NCBI GenBank assembly: GCA_934309345.1
Contig: CAKRDD010000017.1
Span: 1-64,000 of the forward strand
Length of the DNA: 64,000 nt
Direction: 5' to 3'
Origin: an uncultured Mediterraneibacter sp.
GTDB taxonomy: Bacteria > Bacillota > Clostridia > Lachnospirales > Lachnospiraceae
Of this stretch, positions 41,814 to 49,940 are shown piece after piece. Both the position numbers and the translations under genes were made by a program. Positions within the stretch are counted from its first letter, which is position 1, and each line of letters starts with the position of its first letter. Below the pieces are notes generated by a model. It was given only the letters and a program-made list of their open reading frames with translations. It had not been told where the DNA came from and did no database searches.

Positions 41814-42925
41814 TGGAGAAGTTAGAACTTGATTTTTATTATGGGAGAGAAGCAGAGCAGTTTACATTTTATAGACTTCCGAAAGCGCTTATCACAGATG
41901 AGCGCTTTAAGGAAATGACGAATAATGCAAAACTTCTTTATGGATTAATGCTTGATCGCATGTCTCTTTCGAAAAAAAGAGGATGGCTTGACGAAGAGAA
42001 TAAAGTTTTTATCAAGTATTCTCTTAACAATATTGAAGAGGACTTAAATATCAGTCGAAAGACATCAGGCTCTCTTTTGAAGGAACTTGAAGCAATTGGT
42101 CTTATTGAAATGGTTCAGCAGACTGGAGTGGCAAATATTATTTATGTAAAGAATTTTGTGTCAGAAGAATGTCAAGAAGTGCATAAACTGGGAGATTCAA
42201 AGAACCAGTGTGAAAAGGAAACCAGTGTAAAATCTGAACTAGTAGAAAAAGGAAACCAGTGTAAAAATTCCACTAGTGAAAATATTACACTGGTAGAAAA
42301 AAGTGACCAGTGTAAAAATTCTACTAGTGTAAATATTGCACCAGTAGAAAAGAGAAACCAGTGTAAAAACGGGACTAGTGGAGCTTTTGAACCAGTGGAA
42401 AAACTACACCAGTGTAATTTTGATACCGGAACTAGGGTAAAAACTACACCGGTACCAGTGGAAAAATTACACCCGAGTAATATAGAAATAGAGAATAAAA
42501 TGAATAATACTAATCCTATCAGTCAATCTTATCAGCGGTTTGATGGGAATAATATGATGGACGAAGTAGAAGCATATATGGCTTTGATCAGAGACAATAT
42601 TGATTATGATATTATGATGCAGGATTATGAGTGGAGATATCGTGACATGTATGAAGAACTATATCAGATTATCTGTGATGTAGTCTGTGTTCCTAGACAA
42701 GTAATTCGTATCGAGGGAGAAGATTATCCGTATAGTTTAGTGAAGAGCAAATTTTTGAAGTTGAATAAATCGCATTTGGAATATGTGATTAGCTGTATGG
42801 AAAGAAACACAACTAAGATTGCGAATATTAAAGCATATCTGATCACGGCATTATATAATGCTCCAAATACGATTACTCACTTTTATTCAGCCGAAGTTAA
42901 TCATGATATGTATGGTATTGGCTAA
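41813..42925 (+). CDS. repA: RepA_N-type replication initiator
   Basis: 370 residues from the GTG at 41813 (AAAGGAGGG upstream; it shares one base with the parB stop). The N-terminal ~110 residues have the conserved replication-initiator pattern FYRLPKALITDERFKEMTNNAKLLYGLML, a winged-helix DNA-binding domain. The middle (about residues 130-225) is low complexity, built from VEK..QCKN.TS repeats that coincide with iteron-like DNA repeats. The C-terminal ~110 residues are an element-specific domain. In this family the origin lies inside the rep gene, as appears here. Confidence 0.88.
   Translation: MEKLELDFYYGREAEQFTFYRLPKALITDERFKEMTNNAKLLYGLMLDRMSLSKKRGWLDEENKVFIKYSLNNIEEDLNISRKTSGSLLKELEAIGLIEMVQQTGVANIIYVKNFVSEECQEVHKLGDSKNQCEKETSVKSELVEKGNQCKNSTSENITLVEKSDQCKNSTSVNIAPVEKRNQCKNGTSGAFEPVEKLHQCNFDTGTRVKTTPVPVEKLHPSNIEIENKMNNTNPISQSYQRFDGNNMMDEVEAYMALIRDNIDYDIMMQDYEWRYRDMYEELYQIICDVVCVPRQVIRIEGEDYPYSLVKSKFLKLNKSHLEYVISCMERNTTKIANIKAYLITALYNAPNTITHFYSAEVNHDMYGIG
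42204..42477 (+). repeat. Iteron-like repeats within repA (candidate origin)
   Basis: ACCAGTGTAAAA or close variants occur near 42204, 42221, 42255, 42306, 42357, 42391 and 42408, with an inverted copy TTACACTGGT at 42285. ACTAGTG half-variants are interspersed. Spacing of the main copies is about 51 bases. This matches the in-gene repeat origin of RepA_N plasmids. Confidence 0.75.
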
Positions 42926-42929
42926 GTGG

Positions 42930-42956
42930 AACTTTTGGTCAACTTGGCCAAAAGTT
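42930..42956. repeat. 27-bp palindrome, copy 1
   Basis: AACTTTTGGTCAA-C-TTGGCCAAAAGTT, one mismatch between arms, five bases after the repA stop. A second copy with perfect arms lies at 47471. No U run follows. Confidence 0.75.
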
Positions 42957-43074
42957 GATAGTCGATAGAATTGAAAATAAAAGATACTATTATGTTAAAT
43001 TGATCCGGTATAGGTTATAATATTGCATAGAAAGATTTATTAGAGATTCCATTTGAAGAAGGAAGGGCTAAAGT

Positions 43075-43491
43075 ATGGCAAAATATATTGTAGAGGAAAA
43101 GAAGAATTCAAAATACGAAAAGAATTATCAGATGCCAATGATCAATATACTCCCTGGAATTGTGTGGAGTGTTCCACTACATCAGAAGCTGTTTCCAAAT
43201 ACAAATGGATGGGTTACAGTAGGTTTGTGTGTGTTATTTATTTTATTTTATATAATCCTTAGCTATATCCCTGTAATAGCTGCGATCCCTGCTATTGCAG
43301 GAGGAATTATACTAACTGGACTATTTTGGGTTCCAGCAGATTATATTGGAAATGATGTTGCAAGAATAATTGTAAAAGTTTTGATCCTAGTTGTGTGTGG
43401 ATTGGTGGAACTTGCAATCTTTGCAAATGCAACTGTTCCGTGGTTGGAAGGAAAAGAAGAAAATAAACCGAGAATTAGAATTGAAAAATAA
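43075..43491 (+). CDS. Small membrane protein of unknown function
   Basis: 138 residues with three hydrophobic segments (around residues 43-62, 66-85 and 97-118) and charged ends. GGAAGGG precedes the ATG. I do not recognise a family. It stands alone between the repA palindrome and a large intergenic region, within the segment bracketed by the two 27-bp palindromes. Confidence 0.6.
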   Translation: MAKYIVEEKKNSKYEKNYQMPMINILPGIVWSVPLHQKLFPNTNGWVTVGLCVLFILFYIILSYIPVIAAIPAIAGGIILTGLFWVPADYIGNDVARIIVKVLILVVCGLVELAIFANATVPWLEGKEENKPRIRIEK

Positions 43492-43970
43492 TGGTATCAA
43501 TGCAAAGAGAGTTGGGTAAGCAGATCAGTTTATCCAGCTCTTTTTTGAAGTGGATAATAAGGTGATATGTCATAAATGAAATATGTTTACTGTAGGAGTG
43601 GCTGTGCTAAGCTACTTCTTTTGCGGAAGGCTTTAATTTCTCAGATTAATTGTTAAGAGGTTGAAGCCTTTTTTGCCTTCGCAGCACAGGCACAGGTTCA
43701 TGCAGTCAACATATGAGGATATTATTTGGAGCTGTTCACTAGTGCATGTTTGTATCGAGGATTAGAAAATCACCTTTATGTCTGGAAGGGGGCATTTCTG
43801 CTCGGAATCTTGAAATGCCTGAATATTAAATATATAATATTAGTTGTATTGGATAGTTTCTATACCGAGAATTGACACTAAGAGTGATTTGGCATCTCAT
43901 CACTGTATATTCGCAAAATTTACAAGGTCTGTAATGAAACTAAATTAACAGACCGAAAAGAGGTATGAAT
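43492..43970. other. Structured intergenic region
   Basis: 479 bases without a convincing ORF. It holds a terminator at 43629, flanking sequences that extend its pairing (TGCGGAAGGC with GCCTTCGCA and GTGCT with AGCAC, 43604-43686), and an inverted repeat GGTCTGT/ACAGACC at 43926-43954 just before the next gene. It may contain a small RNA, an oriT or an operator; none could be assigned. Confidence 0.5.
43629..43674 (+). terminator. Intrinsic terminator
   Basis: GGCTTTAATTTC pairs with GAGGTTGAAGCC including G-T pairs, then T6. Confidence 0.75.
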
Positions 43971-45140
43971 ATGAGCGAAATTGTAAGAATGGATAATGGG
44001 AAAGATAATGAGATAATGGAAATGATGAACGATGCATCGCTATGTCCGTTGTTAGAGGAAACAAAAGTTGGTGTTTCCAATTACACAAAATTACCAGTAA
44101 CAAGATTGGCAGCTATGGGAACAGCGTTTCAACCATTGACAACTGCTGTGCAAACCGCAGTAACCGGAGCAGGTGGAAGTGGATTGTACTATGTTAATAC
44201 AGCCGGAAAAACAATGTTTCAGATGAAGGAAACGGGCAATTTTATCGGTTCTCTAAAAACATCAGCAGGTTTGGTTGGCGGCGGACAGGCACAGATGATG
44301 CCGCTTGCTTTTGACCCGACAATGCTTTTTATGGCGGCTACACTTGCGAATATTGATAAAAAACTGGATTCTATAAAAGAAATGCAGCAGGAAATGATGG
44401 ATTTTCTTGTTCAGAAGGAAAAGGCTGAATTAAAAGGAAATCTTACATTTCTGTATGACGTGTTCAATAATTACAAGTATAACTGGAATAATAAAATGTA
44501 CAAGAATAGCAATCACACAATGGTGCTTGCCATAAAAAAAGAAGCAGAAGCAAAGATAGTCTTTTACCGTGAACAGATAATTGCCAAAGTAAATAAGAAA
44601 TCTTTGATTCATAGTGATCAGACAGTAAACAAGCAGTTGCAGGCGGTACAAGACCAATTTAAAGATTACCAACTTGCGTTATATACACTTGCATTCTCCT
44701 CATTCCTAGATGTAATGCTTGTGGGAAATTATGACAAAGAGTATTTGTGCGGTATTTCAGAAAAATTGGATGATTATTCGATGAAATACAGAGAATTTTA
44801 TACGCAGTGCTATGAAGAAATATCTGGATATTCTTCTACTTCCATACAATCCTCTTTGCTGAAAGGATTATCGAAGACAACGAAAGCAGTCGGCAAGATT
44901 GTAGAGCGGATACCAGTTGTTGGAGATACGCAAGCGGATGAAACGCTCATTGCAGCAGGGGAAAAGCTTGGTGACATAGGAACAGAAAAAATCCGCAAAC
45001 AGATGAGGCAGTTGATTGAACGACAGAGTAACTTTGTCCGTCCGTTTATTGACAATATTGATACTGTAAATCGATTGAATAATAATCCGGTACAGTTATT
45101 AGTAGACAAGGACAATCTTTATATTGCAACGATAGCATAA
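43971..45140 (+). CDS. Hypothetical protein of the polymerase/YolD module
   Basis: 389 residues from the ATG at 43971, where AAAAGAGGT has proper spacing (an ATG at 43965 is too close). No signal peptide. A Gly/Ala/Thr-rich stretch (about residues 45-105) is followed by a helical region with DPTMLFMAATLANIDKKLDSIKEMQQEMMDFL and further coiled-coil-like helices. I do not recognise the family. It sits directly before a Y-family polymerase and after a GGTCTGT inverted repeat that could be its operator. Confidence 0.65.
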   Translation: MSEIVRMDNGKDNEIMEMMNDASLCPLLEETKVGVSNYTKLPVTRLAAMGTAFQPLTTAVQTAVTGAGGSGLYYVNTAGKTMFQMKETGNFIGSLKTSAGLVGGGQAQMMPLAFDPTMLFMAATLANIDKKLDSIKEMQQEMMDFLVQKEKAELKGNLTFLYDVFNNYKYNWNNKMYKNSNHTMVLAIKKEAEAKIVFYREQIIAKVNKKSLIHSDQTVNKQLQAVQDQFKDYQLALYTLAFSSFLDVMLVGNYDKEYLCGISEKLDDYSMKYREFYTQCYEEISGYSSTSIQSSLLKGLSKTTKAVGKIVERIPVVGDTQADETLIAAGEKLGDIGTEKIRKQMRQLIERQSNFVRPFIDNIDTVNRLNNNPVQLLVDKDNLYIATIA

Positions 45141-45173
45141 TTTGGTCAAAGGAATTTTAGAAGGGAGCATAGA

Positions 45174-46703
45174 ATGATGACAAAGCAAAAGACCTACATC
45201 GCAATCGATCTCAAATCATTCTATGCTTCTGTAGAGTGTAAAGAGCGAAATCGTGATCCTTTAACGACAAATCTTGTGGTGGCTGATAAAAGCAGGACGG
45301 AGAAAACGATATGTCTTGCGGTATCTCCGTCATTAAAAAGTTATGGGATACCTGGCAGACCGCGTTTGTTTGAAGTTGTGCAAAAGGTAAAAGAAGTTAA
45401 TAACAGCCGCAGGTGGAAAGCACCGAATCGAATATTTATGGGTTCATCCGATGACAGTACGGAATTAAATACGAATCCAGCATTAGAGATTGATTATATC
45501 GTTGCACCACCTCGTATGGCATATTACCTGGAGTATAGTACAAAAATTTATAGTGTATATCTGAAATATATTGCTCCGGAAGATATTTTCTCATACTCGA
45601 TTGATGAAGTATTCATAGATGCAACAGATTATCTGAACACTTATCAGATGTCTGCAAGGGAACTAGCCATGACGATGATACAGGATGTTTTGAAAACAAC
45701 AGGAATTACAGCAACAGCCGGAATCGGCACAAATATGTATTTGTGTAAGATTGCGATGGATATCGTGGCAAAGCATATTGAGCCGGATGAGAATGGTGTG
45801 CGGATTGCCGAACTGGATGAAATGTCATATCGCAGACAGTTATGGAGTCACAGACCGCTTACAGACTTTTGGAGAGTAGGCAAAGGATATGCAAGGAAGT
45901 TGGAAGAACACGGACTTTTTACGATGGGAGATATTGCAAGGTGTTCTATTGGAAAATCAAATGAACTGCATAACGAAGAACTTCTTTATAAGTTGTTTGG
46001 AATCAATGCAGAATTATTGATAGATCATGCCTGGGGATATGAGCCATGTACTATGGAGCAGATTAAAGCCTACAAGCCAGAAACTAACAGTGTAAGCTCT
46101 GGGCAGGTACTTCATTGTCCGTATGATTTTGATAAGGCAAAGCTGGTTGTAAAAGAAATGACCGACCTTATGGTGCTGGATCTAGTCGATAAGAGACTGG
46201 TTACGGATCAGATTGTATTGACTATAGGGTATGATATAGAAAATCTGACAGATCCAAATAGAAGTGGGAAATATAATGGTGATGTCACGATTGATAGATA
46301 TGGAAGAAAAATTCCGAAACATGCTCACGGAACAACGAACCTGAAAAGACAGACATCGTCAACAATGCTGATAACTGATGCTGTGATGGAGCTGTATGAC
46401 AGAATTGTAGATAAAAATCTACTCATCAGAAGAATTAATATCACAGCGAATAGGCTAGTAGACGAGAGTCATGCAAAGAAAGAAGAAAAGTATGAGCAAC
46501 TCGACCTTTTTACAGATTATAAGGCAAAAGAGCAGGAGCGAGCTGTAGAAGAAGCAGTTTTAGAACGTGAAAGACGTATGCAACAAACAATGCTTACGAT
46601 AAAAAAGAAGTTTGGGAAGAATGCCATCTTGAAAGGAATGAATCTTCAGGAGGGGGCGACAGCCAAAGACCGTAATGAACAGATAGGTGGACACAAGGCG
46701 TAA
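45174..46703 (+). CDS. Y-family DNA polymerase (UmuC/DinB-like)
   Basis: 509 residues. Error-prone translesion polymerase. YIAIDLKSFYASVECKERN near the start carries the first catalytic Asp; FSYSIDEVFIDAT near residue 140 carries the second acidic pair; a helix-hairpin-helix and little-finger domain follow, and the tail has QLDLFTDY, resembling a beta-clamp binding motif. This is the UvrX/UmuC-like type found on Firmicutes plasmids and ICEs with a YolD partner, present here at 46957. Starts at tandem ATGs after GGGAG. Confidence 0.92.
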   Translation: MMTKQKTYIAIDLKSFYASVECKERNRDPLTTNLVVADKSRTEKTICLAVSPSLKSYGIPGRPRLFEVVQKVKEVNNSRRWKAPNRIFMGSSDDSTELNTNPALEIDYIVAPPRMAYYLEYSTKIYSVYLKYIAPEDIFSYSIDEVFIDATDYLNTYQMSARELAMTMIQDVLKTTGITATAGIGTNMYLCKIAMDIVAKHIEPDENGVRIAELDEMSYRRQLWSHRPLTDFWRVGKGYARKLEEHGLFTMGDIARCSIGKSNELHNEELLYKLFGINAELLIDHAWGYEPCTMEQIKAYKPETNSVSSGQVLHCPYDFDKAKLVVKEMTDLMVLDLVDKRLVTDQIVLTIGYDIENLTDPNRSGKYNGDVTIDRYGRKIPKHAHGTTNLKRQTSSTMLITDAVMELYDRIVDKNLLIRRINITANRLVDESHAKKEEKYEQLDLFTDYKAKEQERAVEEAVLERERRMQQTMLTIKKKFGKNAILKGMNLQEGATAKDRNEQIGGHKA

Positions 46704-46735
46704 AAAAATAAAGTATATAATTAAGGAAACAGGAT

Positions 46736-46945
46736 ATGAGATGGATATTTGAACTTTCGTGGCTATGGAAGTCAATAGGGATATTTCTTCTTATTGTTGC
46801 CATATGTGAGTGGTGTGCTGCTTTGATTTACAAAGGAATGAAGAAGCATTACGGAGTGAAAGCAGCAATATGCGTTGCTATCGTAGCAGTTATTCTATCT
46901 GCCATTTGCATTTTTATGCTCGCACAGACACCTATGCCACTGTAA
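46736..46945 (+). CDS. Small two-helix membrane protein
   Basis: 69 residues with hydrophobic segments around residues 8-33 and 44-62, giving a hairpin topology. AAGGAAACAGG precedes the ATG. It lies between the polymerase and YolD genes with short gaps and is probably co-transcribed; no family recognised. Confidence 0.55.
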   Translation: MRWIFELSWLWKSIGIFLLIVAICEWCAALIYKGMKKHYGVKAAICVAIVAVILSAICIFMLAQTPMPL

Positions 46946-46956
46946 GGGGGAAGATT

Positions 46957-47391
46957 ATGGAGAATCAAGACAATCACAGATATGATGATATTATCAATCT
47001 GCCGAATCCGACTTCAAAGAAACACCCTCGGATGTCCCTTTATGACAGGGCAGCACAGTTTTCGCCTTTTGCTGCACTTACTGGACACGAAGCAGCTATT
47101 AAGGAAACAGCAAGACAGACAGATGAAAAACAGATGTTGAGTGATGAAGTCATAGCAGAATTAAATGAAAAGCTAAATCTGATTGCAGAAACCATTGGTA
47201 CACAACAATTGGTTAGAATCACGTATTTTGTACCTGACAATAAAAAAGCTGGGGGAGCATATATTTCCTACTCCGGTTGTGTAAAAAAGATTGATGAATA
47301 TGAACATACAGTTATTATGGAAGATAAGACAGTTATCCCAATTGAACAGATAAGTGATATAGAGGGAGAAATGTTTAGAGCTATGTATTAG
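46957..47391 (+). CDS. YolD-like protein
   Basis: 144 residues from the ATG at 46957 with AAGGGGG upstream. HPRMSLYDRAAQFSPFAALTGHE near residue 25 is the YolD signature; the C-terminal half is a beta domain (YISYSGCVKKIDEY, VIPIEQISDIEGE). YolD proteins are proposed UmuD-like partners of UvrX polymerases, consistent with the polymerase two genes upstream. Confidence 0.88.
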   Translation: MENQDNHRYDDIINLPNPTSKKHPRMSLYDRAAQFSPFAALTGHEAAIKETARQTDEKQMLSDEVIAELNEKLNLIAETIGTQQLVRITYFVPDNKKAGGAYISYSGCVKKIDEYEHTVIMEDKTVIPIEQISDIEGEMFRAMY

Positions 47392-47470
47392 AGAATATAT
47401 GATGTAGCATAAAAGATTGGGGAATGCACTTAGTGGAGACACGAGCAGTGATTAGTTTAGAAGTCAGTAT

Positions 47471-47497
47471 AACTTTTGGTCAAGTTGACCAAAAGTT
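47471..47497. repeat. 27-bp palindrome, copy 2
   Basis: AACTTTTGGTCAA-G-TTGACCAAAAGTT, perfect arms. It differs from the copy at 42930 at the centre base and one arm base. Confidence 0.85.
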
Positions 47498-47526
47498 GTG
47501 TAGTGCTTAATCGGAGGTTTGGGTCT

Positions 47527-47595
47527 TAGGGAAAATCCCTATCGCACATGACATAGGAATGTGCTTTTCTTGCATAAAGGCATGTCACTTTATGC
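47527..47595. other. Tandem small hairpins after the YolD gene
   Basis: Three stems follow the palindrome within 100 bases: TAGGG-AAAAT-CCCTA (47527-47541), GCACAT...ATGTGC then TTTT (47544-47568) and GCATAAAG...CTTTATGC (47572-47595). The 440-base gap 47392-47833 has no convincing gene. Terminator, oriT or single-strand origin are possible roles. Confidence 0.5.
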
Positions 47596-47833
47596 GTATC
47601 CTGTTATTAATTGTTATTAATCATTGTTCAGAAGGTTGGATTTTTTCCTAACTTCTGGAAAGCAAGGAAAATCAAGGGTTTGGAAGGGGTCAAAGAGTTG
47701 AACAACCGAAAAAATCAATATAATTATTTTATAGGTTTAATTCCAAGCATCAAACAAGCAGTCCAGAAAATTAAACCAATAACTAATGTAAATTATAATA
47801 TGAATGCATATTTTGTTAGATGAGAGGTTAAAT

Positions 47834-47971
47834 ATGAAAAATCAAAATAATGAAAAAACAGAACTTGAATTGTCTGGTCTCAATCCAGAGGAACTTGAAT
47901 TTATGGATATTGAGGAACGTAAAGCAGCGTTGAAAGCAGCAGGTCTTGATCCTCAAAAATATGATTTTTAG
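47834..47971 (+). CDS. Small acidic protein, 45 residues
   Basis: ATG at 47834 with GAGAGGT upstream. It contains GLNPEELEFMDIEERKAALK and ends AAGLDPQKYDF, rich in Glu and Leu and probably helical. No signal, no cysteine. It ends 10 bases before the next gene, suggesting an operon. Family unknown. Confidence 0.6.
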   Translation: MKNQNNEKTELELSGLNPEELEFMDIEERKAALKAAGLDPQKYDF

Positions 47972-47981
47972 AAAAGGACAT

Positions 47982-48266
47982 ATGGAAAGTATAGATGGAT
48001 TAGCCACAATCAGATTAACCAAAGATAATCGTCAGAAGATTCTAGACATAAATGACGGTTTTACAGCAGAATTTTTTTACAATTTAAAACGTGGTGGCTC
48101 TTACATAAGAGAATACAAAATATCTAACGGAAAGTTAGTTATTCGTGATATGTTGAGAAATACTACAAATGAAAATCAAGATGACAAATCTTGGATTGCT
48201 ACAGATGCGGAAGTTCATCGTTTCCTTTTAAAATATCTATGGAAACTTTCGATAGAAGGAATATAA
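47982..48266 (+). CDS. Hypothetical protein
   Basis: 94 residues from the ATG at 47982; an in-frame ATG at 47961 would overlap the preceding gene and has no ribosome site, while AAAAGGA lies close before 47982. Mixed alpha/beta, soluble (GGSYIREYKISNGKLVIRDM). No recognised family. Follows the 45-residue acidic protein. Confidence 0.5.
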   Translation: MESIDGLATIRLTKDNRQKILDINDGFTAEFFYNLKRGGSYIREYKISNGKLVIRDMLRNTTNENQDDKSWIATDAEVHRFLLKYLWKLSIEGI

Positions 48267-48318
48267 TAATAATCCGGATGATTACAGATTTTCAAAAGAT
48301 CCATATGTCGTTAATGAT

Positions 48319-48417
48319 ATGACTAATATAAAATTATCACAATCATTAGGTACACTGTCACACGTTATGATGCGGTGCAGCGGATCAAGTCATTGTCATT
48401 ATTATAAAGAGGAATAA
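48319..48417 (+). CDS. Possible 32-residue peptide with Cys-rich end (weak)
   Basis: ATG at 48319 opens a frame ending MMRCSGSSHCHYYKEE, with two cysteines and three histidines near the C-terminus. There is no good ribosome site. The same frame is open about 60 bases upstream without a start codon (it reads PDDYRFSKDPYVVND), which suggests that this may be the tail of a larger broken gene. A terminator begins at its stop codon. Confidence 0.3.
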   Translation: MTNIKLSQSLGTLSHVMMRCSGSSHCHYYKEE

Positions 48418-48450
48418 GGGGCTGTCGTTAAAGTGATATGCCCCTCTTTT
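48417..48450 (+). terminator. Intrinsic terminator
   Basis: AGGGGC (48417-48422) pairs with GCCCCT (48440-48445), then CTTTT. Confidence 0.6.
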
Positions 48451-48703
48451 CAATTCCTTGAACTTAATGATAAGTATTCTTTGACATATCTGATATGCTC
48501 TCGTGGATTGGTATGATGAATTATAAGAACTTCCAATTGCCAAAATCACTGTGTTGTTTATAAATGCCCATGAGAAAAAGGCTAAATGCTATCTTTAAAC
48601 GGAGTTATTTAGGCAATAAAAAGTGCAATTGAGGACAAAAGTATGGTGGCTAATCAATACCAGGAGATATAATATATCTCAATTAATGCGGAAGGGTGAT
48701 CAT

Positions 48704-48871
48704 GTGAGCGAAGATAAAAATAATATTCAAACAGAATTCCTTGATGCTGTATGTGAAGAAAGGGAAAAAAAGATTTTGAAATTATACAAAGAACTATCCG
48801 ATGAAAATAAAATAACAATAGATATATTAATCGAAAGATTGTGGCTACATGAAAATCGGAAGGAGAAATAG
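48704..48871 (+). CDS. Small charged protein before the LytTR regulator
   Basis: 55 residues from the GTG at 48704, which has GGAAGGG seven bases upstream. It is highly charged and helical (FLDAVCEEREKKILKLYKEL), with no signal or leader-like Gly-Gly. It stops two bases before the response regulator start, so it is translationally coupled to it. Unknown function. Confidence 0.55.
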   Translation: MSEDKNNIQTEFLDAVCEEREKKILKLYKELSDENKITIDILIERLWLHENRKEK

Positions 48872-48873
48872 GG

Positions 48874-49602
48874 ATGTTGAAGGTAGCAATTTGCGATGAT
48901 AGTTCAATGTATAGCAAAAAAATAGAAACGTTTGTTACCCGGTTTGGTGCAGTAAACCTGGTAGAAGTAAAAACAGAAGTATTCACTAGTGGATCGCAAT
49001 TAATGTTATATTTTGGTGAAAAAAAGTTTGATTTAATTTTTCTGGATATTTCTATGCCAGGTCTTGATGGACTGGAGACTGCCAGTAGGATAAGAAAGAT
49101 TGATTTGTCGGTGCCGATTGTATTTTGTACGTCTTATTATGAGTTTACCAACATTCAAAGAAGTATACAAATTGGAGCAAAGGATTTCCTGAAGAAACCT
49201 ATAGTATATAAAAAAGTGGAAGCATTATTAAACCAGGTTTATAACCAAAAGTTAATAAATGCAGAAGAAAAACTTATTTTGAAAAATCAGAATGAAGTAA
49301 GAGCTATACAAATATCTGATATTATATATTTACAGACCCAGAATAAAGCAGTTGTGATTCATACAACTCAGTGTAATTTCGTAAGCTATCAAAAACTATA
49401 TAAATTCGAGGAAAAGCTAGGTGAGAAGCTATTTTGCAGGTGCCATAATAGTTTCCTAATTAATCTTGATTATGTTGAGGGGTTACATAATGATTTTGTG
49501 GTGATGCGTGATAAAAAGGAAGTACTTATTCCTGTAAGTAAGTACAAAAAAGAACAATTATTAAAAATGTTGGCTAATTATGTAAGTATGTATAGTAGTT
49601 AA
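48874..49602 (+). CDS. LytTR-family response regulator of RiPP system A
   Basis: 242 residues. Receiver domain with D8-D9, phosphoacceptor D58 in IFLDISMP and K-P near residue 110; the C-terminal half is a LytTR domain (IIYLQTQNKAVVIHTT, FCRCHNSFLINLDYVEG). Such regulators (AgrA, ComE) control peptide and bacteriocin operons by binding direct repeats. No kinase is adjacent; the GHKL kinase at 53291 has its own regulator. The precursor gene lies 96 bases downstream. Confidence 0.9.
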   Translation: MLKVAICDDSSMYSKKIETFVTRFGAVNLVEVKTEVFTSGSQLMLYFGEKKFDLIFLDISMPGLDGLETASRIRKIDLSVPIVFCTSYYEFTNIQRSIQIGAKDFLKKPIVYKKVEALLNQVYNQKLINAEEKLILKNQNEVRAIQISDIIYLQTQNKAVVIHTTQCNFVSYQKLYKFEEKLGEKLFCRCHNSFLINLDYVEGLHNDFVVMRDKKEVLIPVSKYKKEQLLKMLANYVSMYSS

Positions 49603-49638
49603 TTTAAGCGAAAAAAAATACGATATAAACATATTTCA

Positions 49639-49667
49639 TTGATGAAAAAAGTAAAATATTATATTGT
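49639..49667 (+). promoter_or_regulatory. Possible promoter of the system A precursor
   Basis: TTGATG (49639-49644), 17-base spacer, TATTGT (49662-49667). Weak match, as expected for an activator-dependent promoter; LytTR sites were not identified with confidence. Confidence 0.35.
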
Positions 49668-49698
49668 CTTAGAAAACATAGTGACAGGAGGGCGTAGT

Positions 49699-49860
49699 AT
49701 GGAAAAGGAAAGAGAACTTATAGAGGAATCAGTTTCAAAAGAAATTGATTTGTCAAAAGAAGAAATTGAGGGATATGGTTCTTGTAACAATAGAACTCAA
49801 ATGTGTTTGACAGATTGTCCATGGCCGTTTTCAGGTGCTTATATTTCAGGCGTAGATTGA
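49699..49860 (+). CDS. RiPP precursor peptide, system A
   Basis: 53 residues from the ATG at 49699, chosen for AGGAGGG upstream (the frame extends further up without a site). Residues 1-24 are an acidic, Lys/Glu-rich leader. The rest opens with GYGSC and has cysteines at 29, 36 and 40, then PWPF (41-44) and SGAYISGVD. Placement between a LytTR regulator and two SPASM radical SAM enzymes, with an attenuating terminator behind it, marks it as their substrate. The product may carry thioether links from the three cysteines or cyclophane links at W42/F44/Y48; the sequence does not decide. Confidence 0.8.
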   Translation: MEKERELIEESVSKEIDLSKEEIEGYGSCNNRTQMCLTDCPWPFSGAYISGVD

Positions 49861-49876
49861 TTGAAAAGAAAGCGAC

Positions 49877-49917
49877 AAAAGCTACATAGATTATATTAGT
49901 CTATGTAGCTTTTTTTA
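49877..49917 (+). terminator. Terminator/attenuator between precursor and maturases
   Basis: AAAAGCTACATAGA (49877-49890) pairs perfectly with TCTATGTAGCTTTT (49900-49913) and is followed by more T. Partial read-through would give much more precursor than enzyme mRNA, common in RiPP operons. Confidence 0.85.
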
Positions 49918-49940
49918 TAAAACTTATGAGGAGTGAAAAA

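Noticed and set aside
43053..43262. Alternative frame of the membrane protein at 43075
   Set aside because: It overlaps the better frame, which has membrane segments and a ribosome site.
47611..47823. 70-codon plus-strand ORF
   Set aside because: No ribosome site and no recognisable features; the next short frame at 47834 is better supported.
48704..48871. The 55-residue protein as an AgrD-like signal peptide
   Set aside because: It has no amphipathic/Cys-core arrangement and no agrB gene nearby; it is merely charged and helical.
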